57,402 nt of DNA, from the IMG/VR virus record IMGVR_UViG_3300046170_000427, positions 1-57,402 of that record; one strand, given 5' to 3'. Below the pieces are notes generated by a model. That model did no database searches, was not told the origin of the DNA, and saw only the letters and a list, made by a program, of their open reading frames with translations. Shown here piece by piece: positions 30,192 to 38,825 of this stretch. Each line of letters starts with the position of its first letter. The stretch's first letter is position 1. The DNA is from a virus. Made by a program: the position numbers and the translations under genes.

Positions 30192-31200
30192 ATGTTTGAA
30201 TACTTTTACCATGAAATCTTAAGACGAACGATTATTGCGTTCGGAAGTCTTTTTAATGGGATTGATATTAAGCATCTCGACTCCGCTGGTAATGTATCCG
30301 AAGAGATTAAAGTACCTTTAGCATACGGGCCAACTCAAAAGTTTTTAGCAAGATTAGAGCAATCGCCAGATCTTAACAAACCAACAGCGATTACTCTTCC
30401 AAGAATGTCCTTTGAATTTACAGGACTGCAATATGATGGTACAAGAAAAGTTACCACTACTCAAACATTCAAAACACAGACTGTAGGTATTGCAACGGCA
30501 ATCAGAAAAAACTATATGCCCGTTCCATATAATATGTCATTTGAATTATCAATATTCACTAAGTTGAATGATGATATGCTTCAGATTGTTGAACAGATTT
30601 TACCATATTTTCAACCAGCTTACACACTTTCAGTAAATTTAGTTGATACTATTGGAGAAAAGAGAGATATTCCTATCGTGATCGAAAATATCACAATGCA
30701 AGATGATTACGAAGGGAACTATAGCACACGACGTTCACTTCTTTACACTATAAGATTCACTGCCAAAACATACCTTTTCGGCCCCAGTTGGAGATACTTC
30801 AAAAGCATCAAGGGATCTTATCAAAAAAGTACAAGTTGGATATGTTCAAGACGATTCTTCTGCGCCAACCAGAGATCTTACATATACCGTTGTTCCAAGA
30901 GCAACACAAAGTTATACCGGTAATGTTGTAACAAACTTAGCACAAGATATTGGTACAATGACTAATATCATACAAGTTACTGATGCAAATAACATTGCAG
31001 AAAACACATATATTAATATCAATAACGAATCAATATACGTAGATAGAAAGGAAGGAAATACTCTTTTTACAAAAAGAGGACAGGATGGAACCATCACTGG
31101 ATCACATGTTCGTGGAACTGCAGTTAATGTTATCACTGATGCTGATGATGCCCTTATTGAGATTGGCGATGACTTCGGATTCGATGGTGCGGTATCATGA
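30192..31200 (+). CDS. 15: gp15-like tail terminator, broken by one frameshift
   Basis: The tail sheath stabiliser and completion protein, about 335 residues when joined (T4 gp15 is 272). It opens MFEYFYHEILRRTIIAFGSL and contains the conserved stretches VPLAYGPTQKFLAR (41-54) and NYMPVPYNMSFELSIFTK. gp15 caps the sheath and tube and docks the tail to the neck. The frame from 30192 shifts after AKTYLFGP at 30782-30785. The correct continuation (VGDTSKASRDLIKKVQVGYV) runs to 31200, with 1008 corrected bases. The C-terminal part (30958-31200) carries a cyanophage-style extension. ATGA overlaps the gp16 start. Confidence 0.88.
30782..30785 (+). other. Frameshift site: extra C in CCCC (gp15)
   Basis: With four Cs the frame reads FGPSWRYFKS and drifts to a stop at 30923. 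With three it reads FGPVGDTSKASRD and stays open to 31200. Confidence 0.8.
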
Positions 31201-31614
31201 GTTTTGATAGTTTAGACGAAGCATTTGATGTGTCAAGTGAGATTGTATCAAGCGAACCTGAACAAGTAAAACCTGTTCAGAAAGAAGTAGATGCAATAAA
31301 GTCTGATACTAGAAAGGATTATGAGTACACAAGAGGAAATCTTTATTCTTTGATTGAAAAAGGGGCAAGAGGCAGTTAACGGTATTCTTGAATTAGCACA
31401 AGAAACTGAACAGGCAAGAGCGTATGAAGTTGCTGGACAGTTAATCAAAAGTGTTGCCGATGCAACTGATAAACTTCTTGATCTTCAAAAGAAACTAAAG
31501 GATGTTGAAGAAGAATCTTCATCAAAAGGCCCAACAAATGTTACAAATGCACTCTTTGTTGGATCTACCGCTGATCTCGCTAAATTATTGAAGCAAAACA
31601 AAGAAAATAAATAG
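31197..31614 (+). CDS. 16: gp16-like small terminase subunit, broken by one frameshift
   Basis: The small terminase subunit, 138 residues when joined (T4 gp16 is 164). The start MSFDSLDEAFDV and the helical core with YEYTRGNLYSLIEKGQEAV and ILELAQETEQARAYEVAGQL are typical of cyanophage gp16, an oligomeric DNA-recognition factor that regulates gp17. The frame breaks at a GGGG run (31362-31365), leaving an apparent 60-residue product and a second piece starting at 31354. Removing one G gives 417 bases. The start overlaps gp15 by four bases (ATGA), as expected of coupled late genes. Confidence 0.88.
31362..31365 (+). other. Frameshift site: extra G in GGGG (gp16)
   Basis: With four Gs the frame ends IEKGARGS. 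With three it continues IEKGQEAVNGILELAQE to the natural stop at 31614. Confidence 0.8.
31606..31613 (+). promoter_or_regulatory. Late promoter (AATAAATA) at gp16 stop
   Basis: AATAAATA overlapping the gp16 TAG stop (31612-31614), 14 bases before the ATG at 31628. Confidence 0.55.
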
Positions 31615-31627
31615 TTAAAAAAGTGTC

Positions 31628-31957
31628 ATGGCAGTACCTGCAGTAAACATAGAAATTGAACAAGGTGCAGACTTTACTTCAACCTTTACTATTACGAATA
31701 GTGATGGTTCCGTGTTTAATATGAGCAGTGCTAGTGCTGTTGCGAAAGCAAAAAAGCATCCTACTGCAGGAACAGCATATACTTTTTCTACTTCCATTGA
31801 ATCTTCAACTGGAAAAATTACTATTTCCATGACTGATGAGACTACAGCAACAATGGAATCAGGAAGATATCTTTATGATATCTTGTTGACTGCAGCGGGT
31901 GGTGATAAAACAAGAGTCATTCAAGGAATGGCACTAGTTACAGCAGGTATATCATAA
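31628..31957 (+). CDS. Small virion protein, probable beta-sandwich (109 aa)
   Basis: A 109-residue protein starting MAVPAVNIEIEQGADFTSTF with alternating polar and hydrophobic strands, then SGRYLYDILLTAAGGDK and a final strand RVIQGMALV. This pattern matches a small phage structural family with an immunoglobulin-like or BppU-like fold, seen next to fibre genes. It has no cysteines and no membrane segment. Flanked by late promoters on both sides, so it is likely an abundant or separately tuned virion component. The role is inferred. Confidence 0.65.
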   Translation: MAVPAVNIEIEQGADFTSTFTITNSDGSVFNMSSASAVAKAKKHPTAGTAYTFSTSIESSTGKITISMTDETTATMESGRYLYDILLTAAGGDKTRVIQGMALVTAGIS

Positions 31958-31960
31958 ATA
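31953..31960 (+). promoter_or_regulatory. Late promoter (CATAAATA)
   Basis: CATAAATA enclosing the TAA stop of the 31628 gene, 18 bases before the ATG at 31979. Confidence 0.65.
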
Positions 31961-31978
31961 CCACTATAGGGTAAAAAA

Positions 31979-32269
31979 ATGCCAGATTACTTAGTAAAAA
32001 GATCAGGAACTAAAAAATTTACTGTAACTCAGGAGAAAACCGTAGTGGCGGAGAATCTATCAGAACTTGCAGACGTTTCAGTATCTAATTTACCCGGATC
32101 TGATAAATTTGTATTAGCATACAACGCAACAACTTCAAAATTTGAATTGATTGCTGCAGATACTGTTCTTACTAATGCTGTTACAGACTCTGATCTTCCT
32201 GATTCTTTCGTAACTCAATTAGAAACTGATCTTGATAACACTATCGATCTTGATGGTGGCTCGTTTTAA
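31979..32269 (+). CDS. Small virion-associated protein (96 aa)
   Basis: A 96-residue protein: a basic start MPDYLVKRSGTKKFTVTQE, then NLSELADVSVSNLPGSDKFV (27-46). The latter is a short fibre-type module (an ELADVxxxNLxxxDxLxYN pattern with YNATTSKFE) common in phage tail-fibre proteins. An acidic tail ends DLDGGSF. Its own late promoter lies 18 bases upstream, and the next late promoter follows its stop, so it is likely an independent late transcript. Probably a minor fibre or connector protein. Confidence 0.65.
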   Translation: MPDYLVKRSGTKKFTVTQEKTVVAENLSELADVSVSNLPGSDKFVLAYNATTSKFELIAADTVLTNAVTDSDLPDSFVTQLETDLDNTIDLDGGSF

Positions 32270-32274
32270 AAATA

Positions 32275-32282
32275 TCTAAATA
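32275..32282 (+). promoter_or_regulatory. Late promoter (TCTAAATA)
   Basis: CTAAATA core 24 bases before the ATG at 32307. Confidence 0.65.
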
Positions 32283-32306
32283 GTAACAAGAAAAATCATA
32301 GGTTAA

Positions 32307-35267
32307 ATGACTTCTCCAGTACTTCAGTTTAAGAGAGGTGCGTTTGCTAATCTACCTGGACTTAGGGTAGGTGAACCTGGCTTTACCACTGACAAATACG
32401 ATTTATACATCGGTTTATCGTCAGAAACCGCCACAAACCAGTTTTATGGTTCAGGTAGGTATTGGGGTAGAGAGGATGGCACCAATCCTTTAGAGTTCAA
32501 ACTTGTTGACAAGGACGGCTCTAACAGTATTAATTTAAGAGCTCCTGCAACTCTTAGTGGTATAACCACTTACACGTTTCCCGAAACTCCCCAAGCAGGA
32601 AAACTTTTAATCACGGATGCATCAGGAAATCTTTCTTGGGGCGCTGAATTTTCATCCGATTTAAATATCACCGGTATTGTAACTGCAACCGGTGGATTTA
32701 ATATCGGAATTAATTCATCGGGAAATGTAATCACCACAGGCCCTATTCAGAATCTGAATTTTATTGGTGCTGGTAATACATTTGCATATAATGCAGACAC
32801 TGATACTGTAGATATTACCATTGCTGGCGAAGGTTCAGCAATGACATTAGGATCTCCAACTGATGGAAGTTACACATCCCCCGCTGCTTTAAATACATTT
32901 ACAAGTTCAACTAAAATCAGTGATAGTATTGATGATTTAAATGAACTTGCCCTCAACATAATGAGGAACACCGCAGTTTCTGGACTTGCATTTACTGCAA
33001 ATTCAACTGCTGGTGGCGCACCATTTGCTATCACATTAAGTACTGGATTTGATGGTAATGCAAACAGTTTTGATATTGATTGGGGAGACGGATCAGCATT
33101 AGAAACAACAAGTGATTCTACTCCATCTCATACTTATACCAATACTGATGGTGGATTATTCAGTATTGAAATGGTTGCCAAGAATACTGGTGGTGCTGGA
33201 GCAGGACATTCTTTCTCTGCCGCAAGATCAAATTATATTACTGTTTATACTCCCGATCCCTCAGTATCTTTTGCTCTTTATAGAGCATCTTCTGGTGGTA
33301 GCGCACTTAGTGGAAGCGATTTATATGTTGTAGAAGGACAATCACTTTACTTAGATAATAACACCACGAACGCAACTCAAGTTGGTTCTGGTGCAACTTA
33401 CACAGTCGATTGGGGTGATAGTTCCGCTAATAGTTTCATCTCTAGTAACACTGTTGGTGGTGGTGCTAGTACAACTGCAGATAGATTACAGCATACCTGG
33501 GCAGATGGCACACTGAGTGGTACTGGTAGAGATACACTCACCCTCACTATAAACAAGCACGATTTAGCAAATCCAGGCGTCATCCCAACTTCATCAACAG
33601 TAAGTTTAAAAGTTTATGATGATTCGCCCGCAACTCCTGATACTCTTAGTTCTAAGACTTTAAGTAATGTAAGTAGCACTGGAACTAGCCCCAAAGCAGC
33701 TCACGGTTTTACTGAAAATACATCTGGAGCAGCAGGAATAAGCACTGGAGACACAGTAAATCGTGTTACTACGGGCACTGCAACAGCAGGCCCAATCGCA
33801 TCATTTGCTTATAACGCCGATTCTGGTACATTAACAGCAATGGTAAATGGATCTGCCGATGGGCAGAGAGTATTGACAGGTGGTGACGATAGTGCATCTT
33901 ATACAAGTCTTACAATTGACTCAGAAAGTGATTATAATCTCTTAACTTCTGGCGGAACATCAACAACATTTGCGAATTCTACCTTCTATCCTAATTTATA
34001 TAAAGGATTTAAGGCAAGAGTTGCAAAAGCAGTTAGTGGACTCTCAGTTGGAACAAATAGTATGCAACTTCAGCATAGCACTGGAGGAAATACTAATACG
34101 GTTGGATTTATGAGAGATGATTTAACATCCTCTCCATCAGTAGATGTTTCGAGTGCTACTGTCACTCAAAATAATGCAGGAACATTTAGATATGTTTCTG
34201 GTATTCCTTATTATAATTCAGGATCACCAACACTAACCGTTGCTGGTATTGAAATTGATCACCTTGTCGGACAATGCTATACAGATCAAAACGATATTGT
34301 TGAAGTTGATGATGGATCTAACCAAGAGGGAACATCTTCAAATGCTATAACCAATTCTGGATATACCTACGCACAAATCGATGGTGCCTCAACAATGCTT
34401 GAGGGAGGTATTCCAAAGGTAAATACAGGAACTGCTTCTTCTTATGCGATTGGAAGTTTAACAGTTCCAATTACATCATCATCTGTTAGAACAATAAGTA
34501 GAGTAAAGGTTCGTGCAAAGAATGTAAATGGAACTAGTTCCTATAGTTCTTCAATCGCAACTAATATTCAAGTTCATACTGCTTCTCAAAGTGGAATTAA
34601 TGAAACTGCTATTGCTGTTTCTGATTCACTTGGAAACGGTGATTTAACTAATGATGGTGTTAGAATCTTTGATTTTAGCGCACAGACAACTAACACTCCA
34701 GATTACTCTGGGTTTGGAGTCTCCAACTTCTATACAAACAGTCTTTATTCTGAAGGATCTGATCCAGGAGTTTCTGGAACCAAAGAAGCAACAGTTAGAC
34801 TTGGTGTTATCAAGCACGATACCACTAATTACGCTAGTGGTTATCTTCCTGCTGGCCCAAATAGAAGTGGTGATACAGGAACTCAATACTTTACATTTGC
34901 ATTCCAACGAAAGGCGGTTGCTAACTTTGAATTAAGCATCACCAGTTCTGGTGGTATTTCTGGCGGAGTATTCATTGCCGCACCTGGAACTAATATTGAT
35001 AGTGCATCTGGACTTAACGGTTGGTTGAGAGCAGATCAAACTTACGCTGGTTCTGGTACACCTGGTAGTAATACTGGAAGCGGCGGTAATGGTAGTGATG
35101 GTTGTGCATTCACATCTGGTGATCGAATACAAACTGGAACTGCTCTAAGTAGTAGTTACACGCTAACTTTAGGTGATCAGAACATGACTGACGCCGATGG
35201 TAATGTCGTCCTCGTAAGAATCGGACTTGCATCTGGCGAGTCTGTAACTGCACTCAGCGTATCTTAA
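32307..35267 (+). CDS. Fibre-like virion protein with two PKD-like domains (986 aa)
   Basis: A 986-residue protein. The N-terminus, LQFKRGAFANLPGLRVGEPG (6-25), is a phage fibre head-binding motif like the major tropism determinant N-terminal domain. A short fibre module with GVVTATGGF-type strands (GIVTATGGFNIG, 123-134) follows. Two PKD-like Ig domains are visible: the first near 225-315 with DWGDGS (258-263) and HTY (275-277), the second near 320-450 with DWGD (368-371) and HTW (396-398). PKD domains often bind glycans or protein surfaces, so a receptor-contact or decoration role is likely. No S74 domain is present. It is followed 15 bases later by another fibre gene with a GGGGAGG ribosome site. 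Confidence 0.75.
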   Translation: MTSPVLQFKRGAFANLPGLRVGEPGFTTDKYDLYIGLSSETATNQFYGSGRYWGREDGTNPLEFKLVDKDGSNSINLRAPATLSGITTYTFPETPQAGKLLITDASGNLSWGAEFSSDLNITGIVTATGGFNIGINSSGNVITTGPIQNLNFIGAGNTFAYNADTDTVDITIAGEGSAMTLGSPTDGSYTSPAALNTFTSSTKISDSIDDLNELALNIMRNTAVSGLAFTANSTAGGAPFAITLSTGFDGNANSFDIDWGDGSALETTSDSTPSHTYTNTDGGLFSIEMVAKNTGGAGAGHSFSAARSNYITVYTPDPSVSFALYRASSGGSALSGSDLYVVEGQSLYLDNNTTNATQVGSGATYTVDWGDSSANSFISSNTVGGGASTTADRLQHTWADGTLSGTGRDTLTLTINKHDLANPGVIPTSSTVSLKVYDDSPATPDTLSSKTLSNVSSTGTSPKAAHGFTENTSGAAGISTGDTVNRVTTGTATAGPIASFAYNADSGTLTAMVNGSADGQRVLTGGDDSASYTSLTIDSESDYNLLTSGGTSTTFANSTFYPNLYKGFKARVAKAVSGLSVGTNSMQLQHSTGGNTNTVGFMRDDLTSSPSVDVSSATVTQNNAGTFRYVSGIPYYNSGSPTLTVAGIEIDHLVGQCYTDQNDIVEVDDGSNQEGTSSNAITNSGYTYAQIDGASTMLEGGIPKVNTGTASSYAIGSLTVPITSSSVRTISRVKVRAKNVNGTSSYSSSIATNIQVHTASQSGINETAIAVSDSLGNGDLTNDGVRIFDFSAQTTNTPDYSGFGVSNFYTNSLYSEGSDPGVSGTKEATVRLGVIKHDTTNYASGYLPAGPNRSGDTGTQYFTFAFQRKAVANFELSITSSGGISGGVFIAAPGTNIDSASGLNGWLRADQTYAGSGTPGSNTGSGGNGSDGCAFTSGDRIQTGTALSSSYTLTLGDQNMTDADGNVVLVRIGLASGESVTALSVS

Positions 35268-35282
35268 GGGGAGGATAAACAA

Positions 35283-36836
35283 ATGGCAATTTCAGATACC
35301 CAAAAAGTTGATTTTCTCTGGAAGAAAATCGCGTTTGCTAAAGCAAAAACAGACACAAACGCAAATAAAAAAGGCCCTAACGAAGCAAATCCAAGTCCTC
35401 TCCTCATTAGGGGTGATAGGATTTGGAGAGAATCTTCTTCAATTAATGCAACTATTCCTGCAGTTTCCAATGAATATGTTGGTGTTACCACTACAGGAGC
35501 TCCAGTTGAGTTAACTGCTGATGGATCATCAACGACTAATAGAACCTGGAAAACAAATTTAACTGACTGGATTCCGCCAGAACTTGGTTCAACATATCAA
35601 GTTAAAGTTTATATTCATACTTCAAGTAATGCTAGCACTGCCGTTTCAGGCGGTACTCAAGTATTTGAAACTGGTTCTGGAAATGATGATGAATGGTATT
35701 TTGATTATTCAGCAGGTATCCTTCACTTTATTGGATCAAATTTACCCAACGGAGTAAACTTCAGTGGTAAAAGTGTTTATCTAACTGGTGCAAGATATAT
35801 CGGACAGTTTGGTGTAACTGGTAGTGGTGGCGGTGGTAGTAATTTTGCAGGTATATCAACATTCACAGATACCACTGATAATACATTAGGTGATGAAGAT
35901 ACCGGTGCCCTCCAGGTAGATGGTGGTGTAGGTATCGCTAAAAATCTTACAGTTAAGCAAAATCTTCACGTTGGTGGATACTCTGAGTTTGTAGGAGTTG
36001 TCACTTTCAAAGGTGGAACTGTAAATCTTGGTGATGGAACCACTGACAATATTAACGTTGGTGGCGAGTTCACTTCTAATCTTGTTCCAAATTCTCATAA
36101 TGCATTTAATCTTGGCATTTCAACACAGAGATGGAGAGATGGTTTATTCTCTAATGATGTAGTTGCTGCTGCAGTAAAAACTGGTATCATCAGCGCAACA
36201 GATGGAACTTCTGCTATCACAGTTTCTGATGAAACTGGAAACGTAGGAATTTCTAGTGATCTAACAGTTAACGGAAACCTGTTTATTTCGGGTTCTCAAA
36301 CTCAGGTAAATACTAATACATTAACTGTTGAAGATTCTCTAATTGAAGTAGGACTTGTAGATGGTTCTGCTCCTGGTTCAGATCTTAATATTGATCTTGG
36401 ACTTATTTTAAATTATTACACAGGTTCTGCTAAGAAAGCAGCGATTTACTGGGACGATTCTACATCAAGAATTACTGTTGGTTCTGATGTAAGTGAAACA
36501 AGCAGTGTAATTACTGCAACTACATACGCTCCTTTAGAAATTGGACAACTTTGGGTAAATGATTGTGCTGGACAATCTCAAGTGATTTCTTGTACAGGAT
36601 CTGAAAGGTTCCTTGAAAACATTACTATTGACGGTGGCTTCCTTTTAATGAATGAAGAAGATTACAAAAGTTTGATTGCAACTTATCAAAGAAAATCTAT
36701 GGATTTATTTGCACAATTAGTTGTTGCTGAAACGAAAGTTGAAGTGCTGAATACGCAATTGAGAGATGCAAAATCGCGTATTCAACAACTTGAAGAGGAA
36801 ATAAAAAGTAAACTAGAGAACAAAGATTACGCATAA
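35283..36836 (+). CDS. Fibre-like virion protein with C-terminal coiled coil (517 aa)
   Basis: A 517-residue protein starting MAISDTQKVDFLWKKIAFAK, a start I know from cyanophage structural proteins. A beta domain (about 60-175, with WYFDYSAGILHFIG) is followed by a Gly-rich hinge (GVTGSGGGGS). Next come fibre modules (GALQVDGGVGIAKNLTVKQN; NTNTLTVEDSLIEVGLVDGS). The C-terminus (about 455-517) is a coiled coil, LVVAETKVEVLNTQLRDAKS, which probably trimerises the shaft. The good ribosome site GGGGAGG at 35269-35275 fixes the start. Its stop codon lies within the promoter motif at 36832. Confidence 0.75.
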   Translation: MAISDTQKVDFLWKKIAFAKAKTDTNANKKGPNEANPSPLLIRGDRIWRESSSINATIPAVSNEYVGVTTTGAPVELTADGSSTTNRTWKTNLTDWIPPELGSTYQVKVYIHTSSNASTAVSGGTQVFETGSGNDDEWYFDYSAGILHFIGSNLPNGVNFSGKSVYLTGARYIGQFGVTGSGGGGSNFAGISTFTDTTDNTLGDEDTGALQVDGGVGIAKNLTVKQNLHVGGYSEFVGVVTFKGGTVNLGDGTTDNINVGGEFTSNLVPNSHNAFNLGISTQRWRDGLFSNDVVAAAVKTGIISATDGTSAITVSDETGNVGISSDLTVNGNLFISGSQTQVNTNTLTVEDSLIEVGLVDGSAPGSDLNIDLGLILNYYTGSAKKAAIYWDDSTSRITVGSDVSETSSVITATTYAPLEIGQLWVNDCAGQSQVISCTGSERFLENITIDGGFLLMNEEDYKSLIATYQRKSMDLFAQLVVAETKVEVLNTQLRDAKSRIQQLEEEIKSKLENKDYA

Positions 36837-36839
36837 ATA
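36832..36839 (+). promoter_or_regulatory. Late promoter motif (CATAAATA) upstream of a terminator
   Basis: CATAAATA containing the TAA stop of the preceding gene. The next ATG is at 36897, but a terminator hairpin (36849-36870) lies between, so either the promoter works with read-through or the motif is incidental. Confidence 0.5.
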
Positions 36840-36848
36840 TACTTAATG

Positions 36849-36870
36849 CCTGTTATATAACAGGATTTTT
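36849..36870 (+). terminator. Rho-independent terminator
   Basis: A perfect 16-base palindrome, CCTGTTATATAACAGG (36849-36864), forms a six- to seven-base stem with a small AT loop and is followed by ATTTTT (36865-36870). This is a classical intrinsic terminator shape, 13 bases after the 35283 gene ends. It is the clearest terminator in the window. Confidence 0.7.
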
Positions 36871-36896
36871 AGGTACATACCATATGCGAGGGATGA

Positions 36897-38477
36897 ATGG
36901 CTGATCCTAGGATTAGGATAAAACGTTCAGCTGTTCCTGGAAAAAAACCAACGGTTGAACAACTCCCGTTGGGGGAACTTGGACTTAATACTTACGATGC
37001 CGAACTATTTGTCCGAAGGGAAAGGGCAGGTTTAGGCACGGATGTTGTCCCCATTGGAACTGGGGTAACCGTTACGAACATCTTGTATGTAACGGCAGAT
37101 GGTAATGATAATAATTCTGGAAAAAAATTAGGTGACGCAAAGGCATCAATTGCTGGTGCAGTCGCCATATCAACAACAGGAACTGTAATTAAAGTTGCTG
37201 CTGGAGATTATACCGAGACAAATCCTATTAAGTTACCACCTCAAATAAGTATTGTAGGTGATAGTTTGAGAGAAGTAACTGTAAGGCCAAGCAATGCAGG
37301 AGAGGATTTATTTCATGTTGCTCCAGCGGATTACATTTCTGACTTATCATTTAATGGAACTTTAAATGCAGGAAAAGCATGTTTTGCTTTTGATCCTGAT
37401 ACGGTAAGAACTTCTACTACATCACCATATATCAGAAATTGCACCAATTTCATTTCAAATAGTATTGGAATGAAAATTGATGGAGACGCCGTTGATGGCG
37501 ACTTCAATAGTATGGTGACGGACTCCTTTACCCAATACAATCAGGGTGGTATAGGAGTATCAATAACGAATGATGGATACGCTCAAATAGTTTCACTATT
37601 TACGATTTGTACTGATGTCGGAGTATTTTGTGCAACTGGTGGACAGTGTGATATTACAAATTCAAACTCATCATTTGGAAATTTTGGTTTAGTTTCTGAT
37701 GGCGTAAGTACAAATTACACTGCTGGAATTACTACTGCGTCTGCAACTGCAGGATCTACTAGTTTTGAGATTGCTGGAGTTGGAACTGCACGTCCTTATG
37801 ATGGACAGGCAGTTTATTTTGATGAATTATATTATGAACTTAAATCAGTAACAATAACAAATCAGGGATCTGGTTATACTGAACCTCCTACGATTACTAT
37901 TGCTTCGGCAGGTGAATCATGGGGAGTTGATGCATCAGTAAGAGGAGAAATAATCGGTGGTAGACTTACAACTGTAGACATAATTTCAAACGGAAGAGGA
38001 TACACTACAACTTCTCCATCAGTATCAGTTTCTGCACCAGATTCAGGAACTACAGCAGCTGTTACCATTGAGATGGTTGCAAAATATTATGAGATTAAAT
38101 CAGCAACTCTTCCTAACGCAGGAATATCCACAATAACACTAAAAGAACAACTTCCATTCGCTGTTGGAGTAGGAGTATCTGTTCCAATATTCCGACAGAG
38201 TAGAATTCTTGCATCATCACATGCATTTGAATATATTGGTTCTGGAACTGATATTTCTACAGCACTTCCTCAAACAGGTGGAGTGACTATCACTGAGAAT
38301 GAAGTTGATATGCGTGCTGGTGGATCAGTTGTTTACACAAGCACTGATCAAGCAGGAAACTTTAGGATAGGAGATGGTGTTACTATCAATCAATCAGAAG
38401 GCACTATCACGGGAAATGCTTATCAAAAGAGCGTTCTTAATAATGTAACACCACTCATTTTAGCATTAGGAGGATAA
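36897..38477 (+). CDS. Pectate-lyase-like beta-helix fibre protein (526 aa)
   Basis: A 526-residue protein. The first 50 residues (MADPRIRIKRSAVPGKKPTV; LPLGELGLNTYDAELFVRRE) are a phage fibre attachment motif. Next comes a right-handed beta-helix start: LYVTADGNDNNSGKKLGDAK (63-82), IKVAAGDYTETNPIKLPPQI and VRPSNAG. Repeated short strands follow (FSMV, ISNSIGMKIDGDAV, INFGLVSDGV type), as in polysaccharide-binding or degrading tailspikes. No obvious catalytic triad is seen. Residues about 317-388 carry two glycine-tyrosine motifs (NQGSGYTEPPTI; SNGRGYTTTSPSV). Probably recognises host surface glycan. Its TAA lies within four bases of the next start. Confidence 0.75.
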   Translation: MADPRIRIKRSAVPGKKPTVEQLPLGELGLNTYDAELFVRRERAGLGTDVVPIGTGVTVTNILYVTADGNDNNSGKKLGDAKASIAGAVAISTTGTVIKVAAGDYTETNPIKLPPQISIVGDSLREVTVRPSNAGEDLFHVAPADYISDLSFNGTLNAGKACFAFDPDTVRTSTTSPYIRNCTNFISNSIGMKIDGDAVDGDFNSMVTDSFTQYNQGGIGVSITNDGYAQIVSLFTICTDVGVFCATGGQCDITNSNSSFGNFGLVSDGVSTNYTAGITTASATAGSTSFEIAGVGTARPYDGQAVYFDELYYELKSVTITNQGSGYTEPPTITIASAGESWGVDASVRGEIIGGRLTTVDIISNGRGYTTTSPSVSVSAPDSGTTAAVTIEMVAKYYEIKSATLPNAGISTITLKEQLPFAVGVGVSVPIFRQSRILASSHAFEYIGSGTDISTALPQTGGVTITENEVDMRAGGSVVYTSTDQAGNFRIGDGVTINQSEGTITGNAYQKSVLNNVTPLILALGG

Positions 38478-38481
38478 TAAA

Positions 38482-38814
38482 GTGGCATTACCGTTAAACG
38501 TATTTAAAACAGTAACTAACGTTGTATCAACATCAAACGTTGGTATTTACACAGCACCTGTAGGTTATGCTGGTGTTGTAATTTTGGCACAGTGTGCTAA
38601 TACTAGTTCTGATACAACGCACTCAGTTACTTTTACTCACCGTAGATCTGGAACTGATACCGAGATTGTAAAAGATTTTCCAGTTCCTCCTAAAGATACT
38701 GTAAGTTTCTTGGATGGAAGACTTGGATTAGAAAGTGGAGATATTCTTGTTATTTCGGGCGGCAGTGCTACTGATCTTAAGTTCACTGGCAGTATCTTAG
38801 AAACCCTGAAGTGA
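38482..38814 (+). CDS. Small virion protein (110 aa), GTG start
   Basis: A 110-residue beta-rich protein beginning MALPLNVFKTVTNVVSTSNV and containing IYTAPVGYAGVVILAQCANT (22-41). This is a short phage structural pattern (TAPxGYTxVVLxAQxAN) seen next to fibre genes in cyanophages. It ends TGSILETLK. The start is a GTG preceded by AGGAGG at 38468-38473, which overlaps the stop of the upstream gene. It forms an operon with the beta-helix gene upstream and the 38826 gene downstream. Confidence 0.7.
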   Translation: MALPLNVFKTVTNVVSTSNVGIYTAPVGYAGVVILAQCANTSSDTTHSVTFTHRRSGTDTEIVKDFPVPPKDTVSFLDGRLGLESGDILVISGGSATDLKFTGSILETLK

Positions 38815-38825
38815 TGGTGTAGATA

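Noticed and set aside
36897-38477. Active polysaccharide lyase assignment for the beta-helix fibre
   Set aside because: The fold signature is present but no catalytic Lys/Arg/Asp set could be located, so only a structural or binding role is claimed.
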